From Equadaptatus sp045601305 (lineage in GTDB: Bacteria; Synergistota; Synergistia; Synergistales; Synergistaceae), in the NCBI GenBank assembly GCA_045601305.1, contig JAZRZG010000197.1:1-38752 (forward strand): a stretch of 38,752 nt of DNA, read 5' to 3'. The position numbers and the translations under genes were made by a program. Positions 1 through 8,145 of this stretch are shown here, one piece after another (position 1 is the first letter of the stretch; every line of letters starts with the position of its first letter). The notes beneath the pieces are model-generated. The model worked only from the letters and a program-made list of their open reading frames with translations. It did not search any database and was not told where the DNA came from.

Positions 1-599
1 TTATCAGTCATAAGGTGGGTATTTTGAGAAACAAAAATACGCCGTCAAAAGATTTCAGAGACCTTGTTCAAGAAATCGCAGGGCTTATGGTTTACGATAT
101 TACTCGTAATCTGCCGCTTGAAGAAGTAGAGATTGAGACGCCGGTGGCAAGAACAAAGGTGTTCACGCTTTCAGGCAAAAAACTTGCGATTATTCCCATT
201 CTTCGCGCTGGACTTGGCATGGTAGACGGAATCCTTAAGGTTATTCCGAATGCAAAGGTCGGTCATATAGGTCTTTACAGGGATCCCAAAACACTTAAAC
301 CTGTCGAATATTATTGTAAACTCCCTAACGATATTGCCGGACGCGACATTTTTGTCGTTGATCCCATGCTTGCGACAGGCGGATCTTCAGCAGATGCTGT
401 TGCCGCAATCAAAGCGCGCGGCGGCAAGAGAATTTCGCTTGTATGCCTTATCGGCGCGCCTGAAGGTGTCCAAAAATTCCATGAAGTGCACCCTGATGTT
501 GATATTTATATCGCGGCGCTTGACTCACACCTTAATGACCATGGCTATATAGTACCCGGACTTGGAGATGCAGGCGACCGTCTCTTTGGTACTAAGTAG
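1..599 (+). CDS. upp: Uracil phosphoribosyltransferase (5' end outside window)
   Basis: Salvages uracil by transferring it to PRPP to give UMP in the cytoplasm. The PRPP-binding loop is clear (VDPMLATGGSS), and so is the family C-terminus (YIVPGLGDAGDRLFGTK). A GTG at 15 could be read as a start, but the frame is open to base 3 and reads I-S-H-K before it. This matches the conserved IQHK segment found about 15-20 residues into Upp, so the gene is cut by the window edge and the true start lies upstream. About 199 residues are visible and the family is usually near 208. The next gene follows after 8 bases. Confidence 0.95.
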   Translation, partial: ISHKVGILRNKNTPSKDFRDLVQEIAGLMVYDITRNLPLEEVEIETPVARTKVFTLSGKKLAIIPILRAGLGMVDGILKVIPNAKVGHIGLYRDPKTLKPVEYYCKLPNDIAGRDIFVVDPMLATGGSSADAVAAIKARGGKRISLVCLIGAPEGVQKFHEVHPDVDIYIAALDSHLNDHGYIVPGLGDAGDRLFGTK

Positions 600-607
600 T
601 TAAAATT

Positions 608-1489
608 TTGGATTCTGTTGCAGTATTCCCGCTTATAACGTTTCTCTGGGGACTTCTCGGCACTTATGTTTCGATTGGTCTTGCCAAAAAATTCAGGCTT
701 GTAGATGTCCCCGGAGGAAGAAAAAAACATGCCGGCATTATGCCCCGCGGCGCCGGTATTGTGTTGTGGAGCGGTTATATTCTCTGGGCTCTTTTTGACG
801 GCAACATGGGTGTTGAAGTGCCGTTTATAGCAACTGGCGCGTCCCTCATTTTCATTATCGGCTATATGGACGATATGCATCCGCTGCCGCCGCTTTTGAG
901 GTTGTGTTTTCAGCTTTTTGCGGCTGCTTGTGTGGCAAAAGCGCTGCCGTTGCCGCTTTGGCAAAGATGTCTTTTTATTTTTTGGATTACGGGTATGACA
1001 AATGCCTACAATTTAGTTGACGGTATGGACGGATTGTGTCTTACGTTGTCTTTTATTACAGCGCTTGCGGCATTTTTTGCCGGCGGAAATGCAGTGTGGC
1101 TGCCGTTGTCAATGCTGATTTTCGGTGTCCTGTTGTGGAATTTTCCGTTTCCGAGGACGTTTCTCGGAGACGGAGGAAGTACGTTGCTTGGTTTTATGTG
1201 CGCTTCGCATATAGCGTGGAGTTTTTTCCCCGATTTCTTCGGCAAATCACCGGTAAATTGCTGCGTTTGCCTGCTTTTGATAGGCGCGTCTCCTGTGATT
1301 GACACTCTGAACGTTATGATACGCAGAATTTTGTCAGGACATTCACCGTTTTTGCCGGATAGAACGCACGCTCACCATCGGCTGCAGGATGCCGGACTTT
1401 CTAAATTTTCCGCGCTTGCGGTGCTTGCTGCTGTTCATTTTGCGCTGGTTGCTGCAGGATACAGAATGCTTGGGATAAGTTTGTTTTAG
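608..1489 (+). CDS. wecA: WecA/TagO-type undecaprenyl-phosphate GlcNAc-1-phosphate transferase
   Basis: Polytopic membrane protein of the MraY/WecA family that loads a sugar-1-phosphate onto undecaprenyl phosphate, the first step of a lipid-linked polysaccharide. Visible signatures are NAYNLVDGMDGL, the FLGDGGSTLLG loop and HAHHRL near the C-terminus. The HAHHRL form is typical of WecA/TagO rather than MraY. At 293 residues it is somewhat short for the family (about 320-360). The start is a TTG with a weak ribosome site, chosen because it gives the usual short N-terminus before the first membrane helix. The next gene, wecB, makes UDP-ManNAc, which supports a role in surface polysaccharide. 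The exact sugar is not proven by sequence. Confidence 0.88.
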   Translation: MDSVAVFPLITFLWGLLGTYVSIGLAKKFRLVDVPGGRKKHAGIMPRGAGIVLWSGYILWALFDGNMGVEVPFIATGASLIFIIGYMDDMHPLPPLLRLCFQLFAAACVAKALPLPLWQRCLFIFWITGMTNAYNLVDGMDGLCLTLSFITALAAFFAGGNAVWLPLSMLIFGVLLWNFPFPRTFLGDGGSTLLGFMCASHIAWSFFPDFFGKSPVNCCVCLLLIGASPVIDTLNVMIRRILSGHSPFLPDRTHAHHRLQDAGLSKFSALAVLAAVHFALVAAGYRMLGISLF

Positions 1490-1527
1490 AAAAAATAAGG
1501 TCAATGACTGAAACGGAGGTCTTTTGA

Positions 1528-2652
1528 ATGACAAAACGCAGAAAAATAGTCTGTGTGTTCGGAACTCGCCCGGAAGCCATAAAAATGGCGCCGGTTGTTA
1601 TGGCATTGCGCGAAGTTGAAAATTTTGACGTTGAAATTCTTGCTACAGGGCAGCATTCTGATATGTTAGATCAGGCTCTCGGCTATTTTAACCTTACGGC
1701 AGACATAAATCTTCACATAATGAAACAGGCGCAGTCGCTTGACTACATTACCTCGTCAGTTTTGACTGGTGCGGGTGAATATCTTGACAAAACGAAGCCT
1801 GACGCGATTCTTGTACACGGAGATACAACAACTACATTTGCCGCCGCGCTTGCGTCGTTTTACAGGAAAATAAAAATCGGACACGTTGAAGCAGGATTGC
1901 GCAGCAATAATATGTATCTTCCTTTTCCTGAAGAAATGAACCGCGTGCTTTGCGACAGACTTGTAACTTGGGCGTTTGCACCCACAGAATCAGCAAAACA
2001 AAATCTTGAAGATGAAAAATGCAAGGCAGAAATATCCGTAACCGGCAACACGGTTATAGACGCGCTTTACTATACTGTTGAACATACACGGAAGCCTGAA
2101 ATATTTTCTGCCCTTCCGGACAGCGCGCCGTTTGTGCTTGTAACCGCACATCGCAGAGAGTCTTGGGGACAGCCTCTTGAACAGATATGCACCGCGCTTA
2201 CGGAACTTCTTGACAGACATCCGGAACTTTGGATGGTAATACCTATGCACAAAAATCCGGCGGTCAGAGAAATAATCAGAAAACATCTTGAAAACAGAAA
2301 GAATGTCATACTCTGTGATCCGCTTGATTATCCTGATTTTGTATGGACAATGAACGCCGCAAAATTCATACTCAGTGACAGCGGCGGCGTGCAGGAGGAA
2401 GCCTCTGCAATCAGAAAACCGCTGCTGATACTCCGCGACGTTACGGAACGTCCGGAAGCAGTTGAACATGGAAGCGGGATACTTGTCGGGGTGGACAAGG
2501 ATAAAATATTGTCCAATTCACTGCGCCTTATGGAGGATGAGGCATTTGCAGAAGAAATTAAAAAGAAATGCGACGCGCAGCCGTTCGGCGACGGTACGGC
2601 ATCAAAGAAAATCGCTCAGTCGCTGAAAGAGTATTTTGATAAAAACTTGTAG
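1528..2652 (+). CDS. wecB: UDP-N-acetylglucosamine 2-epimerase (non-hydrolysing)
   Basis: Interconverts UDP-GlcNAc and UDP-ManNAc for surface polysaccharide synthesis in the cytoplasm. The 374 residues match the family length. The N-terminal GTRPEAIKMAPV motif, GHVEAGLRS, the AHRRES segment and the C-terminal SDSGGVQEEA nucleotide-binding motif are all present. An ACGGAGGT ribosome site lies about 8 bases before the ATG. It follows the WecA-like gene with a short gap and precedes murA, so three UDP-GlcNAc-using enzymes sit together. Confidence 0.95.
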   Translation: MTKRRKIVCVFGTRPEAIKMAPVVMALREVENFDVEILATGQHSDMLDQALGYFNLTADINLHIMKQAQSLDYITSSVLTGAGEYLDKTKPDAILVHGDTTTTFAAALASFYRKIKIGHVEAGLRSNNMYLPFPEEMNRVLCDRLVTWAFAPTESAKQNLEDEKCKAEISVTGNTVIDALYYTVEHTRKPEIFSALPDSAPFVLVTAHRRESWGQPLEQICTALTELLDRHPELWMVIPMHKNPAVREIIRKHLENRKNVILCDPLDYPDFVWTMNAAKFILSDSGGVQEEASAIRKPLLILRDVTERPEAVEHGSGILVGVDKDKILSNSLRLMEDEAFAEEIKKKCDAQPFGDGTASKKIAQSLKEYFDKNL

Positions 2653-2655
2653 CCG

Positions 2656-2714
2656 TTAGCTTTTAGCTAAAAATTTTGAATATTGTTTTAATTCATTTAG
2701 CTGACAGCTAAATG
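2656..2714. repeat. Two small perfect inverted repeats before murA
   Basis: Between wecB and murA are two hairpin-forming repeats built from the same TTAGCT/AGCTAA core. The first is TTAGCT-TTT-AGCTAA at 2656-2670. The second is a 9-base arm CATTTAGCT at 2694-2702, a 3-base loop, and AGCTAAATG at 2706-2714. Because the arms are alike, the first element could also pair with the second. No U-tract follows either one, so a standard terminator is not supported. The second ends 8 bases before the murA ribosome site. Confidence 0.5.
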
Positions 2715-2733
2715 CTGAAACGAGGTGAAGAAT

Positions 2734-3993
2734 TTGCAGAAAATGCTGATAGAGGGAAAAACCCCTCTTAACGGAACTGTTAAAGTGCAGGGTGCAAAAA
2801 ATGCGGCGCTCCCTGTTATGGCTGCTGCAATTCTTCTGAAAGGTCAAAGCCTTGAGCTTGACAATGTTCCTGATCTGCAGGATGTTCGCACTATGAAGGA
2901 ACTTCTGGAAAAACTCGGCGCAACTGTGAGTTTCGCGAACGGAAGAATGACAATAGATGTTCCTGAAGAATTGGATTGGAATACTCCTGTTGAGCAGGTG
3001 AGAAAAATGAGAGCATCTTCCTTGGTGCTCGGACCTCTCGCAGCGCGCTGCGGAAGGGTAATGCTTCCTCTTCCGGGCGGCTGCGCTATTGGCAGCCGTC
3101 CTATAGATTTTCATCTTAAAGCGCTGAAAGCAATGGGAGCTTCAATAAGCCTGAAAGACGGTTCTGTTTATGCTGAAACGAAAGGCAGACTGAAGGGAGC
3201 TAATATTATTTTTGATTTCCCGTCAGTCGGTGCTACCGAAAATATTATGATGGCAGCCGCGCTTGCAGACGGGTCAACAATGATTGAAAACGCTGCCTGT
3301 GAGCCTGAGATAGTCAATCTTGCAGATGTTATGCGTGGTATGGGGGTGCCTGTTTTTGGTGACGGGACTTCGACAATACGCATTATGGGACAGAGTTTTT
3401 TGAAATCATCAAAGGCTTCTGTCGTTCCTGACAGAATAGAAGCGGTCACCTACCTTGCAGGCGCTGTTATCAGCAAAGGTAAGGTCACTGTTGATGGTAT
3501 TGAGCCGCAACTTCTTGCGTCATCTTTGCAGAAACTTGAAGAAATCGGGGCAAAGCTTACACTGTTACCGGACAGTATTACAGCAGAATATGCCGGACAT
3601 CTCAACTCTGTCACAATCAAAACAATGCCTCACCCGGGTTTTCCGACAGATGCGCAGCCGCAGTTTATGGCGCTGCTGGCGCTTGCCGAAGGTACCGGTG
3701 TAATTCACGAGGGAATTTTTGAGTCACGCCTCAGGCATGTTTCCGAATTTAACAAAATGGGTACAAAAATATCTGTTCAGGAAAATACTGCGTTCATAGA
3801 AGGCGTATCTTCGATAAAAGGCGCTGAGGTTTACGCGACTGACCTTCGCGCCGGTGCGGCAATGATATTGCTGGGGCTGGCTGCGGAAGGCATTACAAAG
3901 GTTGGCAATCTTGAACATATATGGCGCGGATATGATGATATCGTCGGCAAGATGAATGCGCTTGGAGCAAAAATAAGTCTTGTAGAAGAATAG
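2734..3993 (+). CDS. murA: UDP-N-acetylglucosamine 1-carboxyvinyltransferase (MurA)
   Basis: First committed step of peptidoglycan synthesis: transfers enolpyruvate from PEP to UDP-GlcNAc. Visible features are the KNAALP motif near the N-terminus, the catalytic-loop cysteine in GGCAIGSRP (about residue 117; this Cys is the fosfomycin target in the family) and the C-terminal LRAGAAMILLGLAAEG. The GAGGTG at 2722-2727 is the ribosome site, so the GTG inside it is not the start. TTG at 2734, 6 bases further on, gives M-Q-K-M-L-I-E-G, which matches the family N-terminus. Length is then 419 residues, as usual for MurA. Confidence 0.95.
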   Translation: MQKMLIEGKTPLNGTVKVQGAKNAALPVMAAAILLKGQSLELDNVPDLQDVRTMKELLEKLGATVSFANGRMTIDVPEELDWNTPVEQVRKMRASSLVLGPLAARCGRVMLPLPGGCAIGSRPIDFHLKALKAMGASISLKDGSVYAETKGRLKGANIIFDFPSVGATENIMMAAALADGSTMIENAACEPEIVNLADVMRGMGVPVFGDGTSTIRIMGQSFLKSSKASVVPDRIEAVTYLAGAVISKGKVTVDGIEPQLLASSLQKLEEIGAKLTLLPDSITAEYAGHLNSVTIKTMPHPGFPTDAQPQFMALLALAEGTGVIHEGIFESRLRHVSEFNKMGTKISVQENTAFIEGVSSIKGAEVYATDLRAGAAMILLGLAAEGITKVGNLEHIWRGYDDIVGKMNALGAKISLVEE

Positions 3994-3999
3994 AGTTCA

Positions 4000-4839
4000 A
4001 TGACGGCAGAAGATAAAATAATTTTTGACAATATAGAAACGTATGTTTTCAGCGGAGCCGCGGGGACAGGGAAAAGTCAGCGCGCTCAGTATGTGGCGAC
4101 GCTTTTTAACGCCGACTACATTATCGACGACGGACTGGTTATTCACAAGGGCAGTATAGTTTGCGGCAAAAGCGCGAAATCTGAGTCGAACAAGGTCAGT
4201 GCCATACGCCGCGCGATTTTTGATTTTGACAGTCACAGAGAGGCTGTTATCGAATATTTCAAAAATGCCGGTTCATGCAGTGTTATGGTAATTGCGACAT
4301 CAGATGGTATGGCAAATAAAATACTCGGCAGACTTGGCATGAAGCCTCCGGTCAGAACGGTGCATATAGAAGACGTTGCCACGCGCGACGAGATGGTAAG
4401 AGCGCGTAAGGAGCGTTACGGCAAAGGTCAGCACGTTATTCCTGTTTCTCATGCGCTGGTTCGCAAAAATTTTGCCGGAAAACTTGTTGGGCAGCTCAAG
4501 GTTTTCTGGGGAGGCAGAGAAGACAATGAGGCAGAAAAAACAATCGTGCGCCCGCCGTTCAGTTTTTACGGCGAAATGCACATAGAGCCTGAGGCAATAA
4601 AACAGCTTGTCAATTTTATCGCTTTGAGAACTGAGCAGGTGGCAGAGATAAAGGAAATCAGGATAAACCCTGACGATGACGGACTCACGGTTGAAATAGA
4701 CATAGCGGCTCTTTCAGGCAGCAGAAATCTGCTTGAAGTAGCACACAGTGTTAAGAAAAAAACAGCTGTCAGTACACGTTATTTTACCGGGCTTGATATT
4801 AAAAAAATTAATGTTACCGTAACGGAGGTATTGCTGTGA
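4000..4839 (+). CDS. P-loop NTPase fused to an Asp23/YloU-like domain, function unknown
   Basis: A 279-residue protein of unknown role. A Walker A motif (GAAGTGKS, residues 19-26) lies near the N-terminus, followed by an alpha/beta nucleotide-binding-like region to about residue 170. From about residue 190 the sequence reads like an Asp23/Gls24 (YloU) domain: a segment like IEPEAIKQLVNFIALRTEQV, then alternating strands, a helix and a final INVTVTEVL strand. I know of no defined function for this pairing. It starts 6 bases after murA and overlaps the uracil-DNA glycosylase start by 4 bases, so it is co-transcribed with them. The Asp23-like assignment rests on pattern and predicted fold and needs a profile search. 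Confidence 0.6.
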   Translation: MTAEDKIIFDNIETYVFSGAAGTGKSQRAQYVATLFNADYIIDDGLVIHKGSIVCGKSAKSESNKVSAIRRAIFDFDSHREAVIEYFKNAGSCSVMVIATSDGMANKILGRLGMKPPVRTVHIEDVATRDEMVRARKERYGKGQHVIPVSHALVRKNFAGKLVGQLKVFWGGREDNEAEKTIVRPPFSFYGEMHIEPEAIKQLVNFIALRTEQVAEIKEIRINPDDDGLTVEIDIAALSGSRNLLEVAHSVKKKTAVSTRYFTGLDIKKINVTVTEVLL

Positions 4840-5489
4840 GCGAAAAACTGTTCGGATTGACTGATGCTGAAAGAGAAAAGGCAGCAGATATTTTGTGGGA
4901 AGAGACAAAAAGGAATACGTTGCTTTGCACAGCCTGTCCGCTTGTCGCTGCACGCAGCAAAGTCGTGTTTGGCGACGGTAACCACAAAAGCAAACTGTTG
5001 TTTATAGGAGAAGGCCCCGGTGCTGATGAAGACGCGCAGGGACTTCCGTTTGTCGGTCGCGCAGGACAGCTTCTTACGCAGATTCTAACGGCGGCTGGCA
5101 TAGACAGAAAAGATGTTTATATTACAAACATTGTCAAGTGCCGTCCGCCGGAAAACAGAGTGCCCGCACCTGAAGAAATGCTTTGCTGTGACGCGCATTT
5201 ACAGACCCAGATAATGATTATGAATCCCGCACTGATTGTTCTTCTCGGCAACACTCCGCTGCGCTGGATACTTAAGACAACAGAAGGAATTACTAAGCTT
5301 CGCGGCAGATGGTTTGAATGGCACGGAGCGGCAGTAATGCCGATGTTCCATCCGAGTTATCTGCTTCGCAACAATACTTCAAAAGAGGGCGGACCAAAAC
5401 ATCTTACTTGGATTGATATTCAGGAAGTCAAAAAGCAGTGGGATTATGTCAAGGAAAACGGAAAAATAAGCAATACAATTTTTGGTTAA
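4836..5489 (+). CDS. Family 4 uracil-DNA glycosylase (iron-sulfur)
   Basis: Removes uracil from DNA to start base-excision repair. The four cysteines expected for the [4Fe-4S] cluster are visible: C31-x2-C34 and C102 with C117 or C118. The active-site loop GEGPGADEDAQGLPFVGRAGQLL-type motif is at residues 58-80, and FHPSYLLRN is near the C-terminus. The start is a GTG overlapping the previous stop, with a strong CGGAGGT ribosome site 8 bases upstream. At 217 residues it is close to the family length. Also described in databases as the phage SPO1 DNA polymerase-related family. Confidence 0.9.
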   Translation: MSEKLFGLTDAEREKAADILWEETKRNTLLCTACPLVAARSKVVFGDGNHKSKLLFIGEGPGADEDAQGLPFVGRAGQLLTQILTAAGIDRKDVYITNIVKCRPPENRVPAPEEMLCCDAHLQTQIMIMNPALIVLLGNTPLRWILKTTEGITKLRGRWFEWHGAAVMPMFHPSYLLRNNTSKEGGPKHLTWIDIQEVKKQWDYVKENGKISNTIFG

Positions 5490-5493
5490 GGCT

Positions 5494-6177
5494 ATGGAAG
5501 AAAAAAAACTTGAACATATCGGCATTGTTATGGACGGAAACCGGCGCTGGGCAAAAAATCGCGGGCTTCCAACGTTAATGGGACATCATGCTGGTGTGAA
5601 AGCACTCGAAAATACGCTTCGCGCTGCCAAGGATTTTGGTATTAAATATCTTTCAGTATATGCTTTTTCTACCGAAAACTGGAACAGAAGCAATGACGAA
5701 GTTTCTGGACTTATGGGACTGTTTAAGCTGTATGCAAGACTTAAGCTGCGCGAGCTGATTAAAGAAAATGCGCGCGTGCGTTTTGCGGGTGCCATTTCTG
5801 AACTGCCGTTGGAAATTATCTCTGTTTTGCGCAATATGGAAGAAAAAACGGCAGCCAATGACACAATTCAGATGATTGTCTGTTTGAATTACGGCGGGCG
5901 CAGAGAAATTACTGATGCCGTGAACAGACTTTTGAAATCCGGTGCAGAGCAGATAACGGAAGATGACTTAAGCCGTGAGATGTATCTGCCTGATTTGCCT
6001 GACCCTGATTTGCTGATACGGACAAGCGGTGAAATGCGTATGAGTAATTTTTGGCTGTGGGAAGGCGCGTACAGCGAATATTATTTCACGGATACATTAT
6101 GGCCTGATTTCGGAAAAGAAGAGCTGAAAAAGGCAATAGATGACTATTACGGAAGGAGCAGACGTTATGGAGGGTAA
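5494..6177 (+). CDS. uppS: Undecaprenyl diphosphate synthase (cis-prenyltransferase)
   Basis: Condenses isopentenyl diphosphate onto farnesyl diphosphate to make the C55 carrier lipid. The catalytic Asp motif MDGNRRWAKNRG lies near the N-terminus, and the C-terminal RTSGEMRMSNFWLWEGAYSE signature is intact. The ATG at 5494 gives the conventional short N-terminus (227 residues). A TTG at 5482 in frame would add four residues but overlaps the previous gene and has no ribosome site. The carrier made here is the substrate of the WecA-like enzyme at 608. The 3' end overlaps cdsA by 11 bases. Confidence 0.95.
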   Translation: MEEKKLEHIGIVMDGNRRWAKNRGLPTLMGHHAGVKALENTLRAAKDFGIKYLSVYAFSTENWNRSNDEVSGLMGLFKLYARLKLRELIKENARVRFAGAISELPLEIISVLRNMEEKTAANDTIQMIVCLNYGGRREITDAVNRLLKSGAEQITEDDLSREMYLPDLPDPDLLIRTSGEMRMSNFWLWEGAYSEYYFTDTLWPDFGKEELKKAIDDYYGRSRRYGG

Positions 6178-6982
6178 AAATTCTGATTTGCCGCTCAGAA
6201 TATTCGGCAGTATTTTTGTCGTTGCTGCCATTCTCAGCGGTATATGGCTCGGCAATCCGCTCTGGTCAGCGCTTTGCGCGTTTGCTGCGCTGCTTTCTCT
6301 TTGGGAATTTTACAAACTGACCTCTGCTGACCATAAATATTCTCCAGTGCTGATGTTTCTGCTTGCTGCAGTTACGCTTTATGCTGTTCTTGTGAAGCAG
6401 GAAACAGGGTGGCTGCTTGTTTTTGCCTCAGTTTTCGTTATTCTGATACTTTTTGAAGAAGTGTGGGACAGACAACGTACCGGTAAAAGTATGGCGCTTC
6501 GCAGTATAGGCAACTTTATCGGCGGTGTTGCCTATATTATTCTGCCTTGGTGCTATCTTGCACTGCTGCGCGATTTGACATTAGGACGTGAGCTTCTTGT
6601 CATATTGTTCTTCTGCACATGGTCATGCGATGTTTTTGCGTATTTTACCGGCAGGCGTTTTGGAAAGCATAAGCTATGCGAGAACGTAAGCCCAAAAAAA
6701 ACATGGGAAGGCTCATTCGGCGGTGCCGCGGCATGTCTGCTTTGCGCGCTTATCGGTGCTGTAATTTTCAGGCTTCCGCTGCTTCATACGCTTACATTGG
6801 GCTTTTTCTGCGGTATTCTCGGACAAATCGGCGATCTTGCAGAGTCTGTTCTTAAACGTGAAGCTGACGTTAAAGATTCAGGAAACATTATTCCGGGGCA
6901 CGGCGGTATGCTTGACCGTTTTGACAGCATACTTGTTAATGCTGTCGTTGCCTACATTATTTTCGGACTGTTTGTACTATGA
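6167..6982 (+). CDS. cdsA: Phosphatidate cytidylyltransferase (CDP-diglyceride synthase)
   Basis: Makes CDP-diacylglycerol from phosphatidic acid and CTP in the inner membrane, the entry to phospholipid synthesis. The protein is very hydrophobic with about seven to eight membrane segments. The SPKKTWEGSFGG motif and the family signature ending in IIPGHGGMLDRFDSILVN are present. The AAGGAG at about 6152 places the start at ATG 6167 (271 residues), inside the last codons of uppS. An upstream ATG at 6140 lacks a ribosome site. Its stop overlaps the dxr start (ATGA). Confidence 0.94.
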   Translation: MEGKNSDLPLRIFGSIFVVAAILSGIWLGNPLWSALCAFAALLSLWEFYKLTSADHKYSPVLMFLLAAVTLYAVLVKQETGWLLVFASVFVILILFEEVWDRQRTGKSMALRSIGNFIGGVAYIILPWCYLALLRDLTLGRELLVILFFCTWSCDVFAYFTGRRFGKHKLCENVSPKKTWEGSFGGAAACLLCALIGAVIFRLPLLHTLTLGFFCGILGQIGDLAESVLKREADVKDSGNIIPGHGGMLDRFDSILVNAVVAYIIFGLFVL

Positions 6983-8145
6983 CAACGGATATTAAAAGAC
7001 AGAATATAGCGGTTATAGGAGCAACCGGAAGCGTAGGGGCTTCAGTGTTGGATATATGCGCGCGTTTTCCTGAGCGTTTTAACGTAGTCGCGCTTGCCGC
7101 AAACTCCAACGAGAAAAAACTAAAAGAACTCGGACGTAAATTTTCGTCAAAAATTCTGTGTCTCAGCAATCCTTCAACGCCGTTTTCTGATACTGAATTT
7201 ATCTGTATGTCCGGCGTTTCCGCGCTTTCTGAAATTGCCTGCAGCTCCGATATTGACCAGTTGGTGTTTGCTTCATCAGGTACTGCGGCAATTTCCGCGC
7301 TGCAATGCGCGCTGAAAGCAGGGAAAAAAGTTTCGCTTGCGAATAAGGAAAGCATTGTAGTTGCCGGTCCATGGGTTATGCCGCTTGTTCAGTACGAAAA
7401 TCAGATACGGCCGATAGACAGCGAACACAGCGCAGTATGGCAGTGTATGGAAGGCACACCTAAAAGTGAAATTGAAAAGCTGTGGCTGACTGCATCGGGA
7501 GGTCCTTTCCGCAATTACAACAGAGAAATGATGAAAAGTGTAAAGCCGGAAGACGCGCTGAAACATCCTACATGGAATATGGGCGCAAAAATAACAATAG
7601 ACAGTGCGACCTTGATGAACAAAGGTATTGAATGTATTGAAGCGGCGCAGCTTTTCGGTGTAAAGCAGGATAAAGTCAGCGCTCTTGTGCATACTGTGTC
7701 ACAGATACACGGACTTGTTCAGTTTGTTGACGGTACTACGAAATTACTGCTGTCAGCGCCTGACATGCGGCTGCCGTCTGCTTCTGCAATAGCGTGGCCT
7801 GAAAAACTGCCGCTGATTGAACGCAGCATTGAACCGCTTAATCCTGCAGGGCTTAAACTTAACTTTGAAGAAATAGATACGAAGCGTTTCCCCTGTTTTC
7901 GTATTGCCAGTGAGGCAGGCAGAAAAGGCGGGGCTTACCCTGCGTTGCTTGTTGGGGCAGATCAGACTGCTGTTGACAGTTTTCTTGCAGGTAAAATTGC
8001 TTTTACTGAAATTGCTGAGGTTGTTGAGGAAACGTTATCTGTGTGGAACGGCAAAAAGCCGGACACTCTTGAAGATGCCATTGAACTTGTGGCTGAAGGG
8101 GAAAGACTCGCGGCGGACTGCTGCGTAAAAAGAGGCAGATTATGA
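6979..8145 (+). CDS. dxr: 1-deoxy-D-xylulose-5-phosphate reductoisomerase
   Basis: Second step of the MEP isoprenoid pathway: converts DXP to MEP with NADPH. The N-terminal NADPH fold is clear (VIGATGSVGASVLDI). KVSLANKESIVVAG, the active-site loop around IDSEHSAVWQC, and HPTWNMGAKITIDSATLMNK follow in family order. The 388 residues match the family. It overlaps cdsA and rseP by 4 bases each, the same cdsA-dxr-rseP order seen in many bacteria, so it should be translated with them. Confidence 0.97.
   Translation: MTTDIKRQNIAVIGATGSVGASVLDICARFPERFNVVALAANSNEKKLKELGRKFSSKILCLSNPSTPFSDTEFICMSGVSALSEIACSSDIDQLVFASSGTAAISALQCALKAGKKVSLANKESIVVAGPWVMPLVQYENQIRPIDSEHSAVWQCMEGTPKSEIEKLWLTASGGPFRNYNREMMKSVKPEDALKHPTWNMGAKITIDSATLMNKGIECIEAAQLFGVKQDKVSALVHTVSQIHGLVQFVDGTTKLLLSAPDMRLPSASAIAWPEKLPLIERSIEPLNPAGLKLNFEEIDTKRFPCFRIASEAGRKGGAYPALLVGADQTAVDSFLAGKIAFTEIAEVVEETLSVWNGKKPDTLEDAIELVAEGERLAADCCVKRGRL

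Noticed and set aside
545..964. Long - strand ORF of 139 codons opposite upp and wecA
   Set aside because: It is a shadow of strongly supported + strand genes, with low-complexity basic content and no start signals. The same applies to other antisense ORFs such as 2656-3114, 26450-27253 and 32470-32982.
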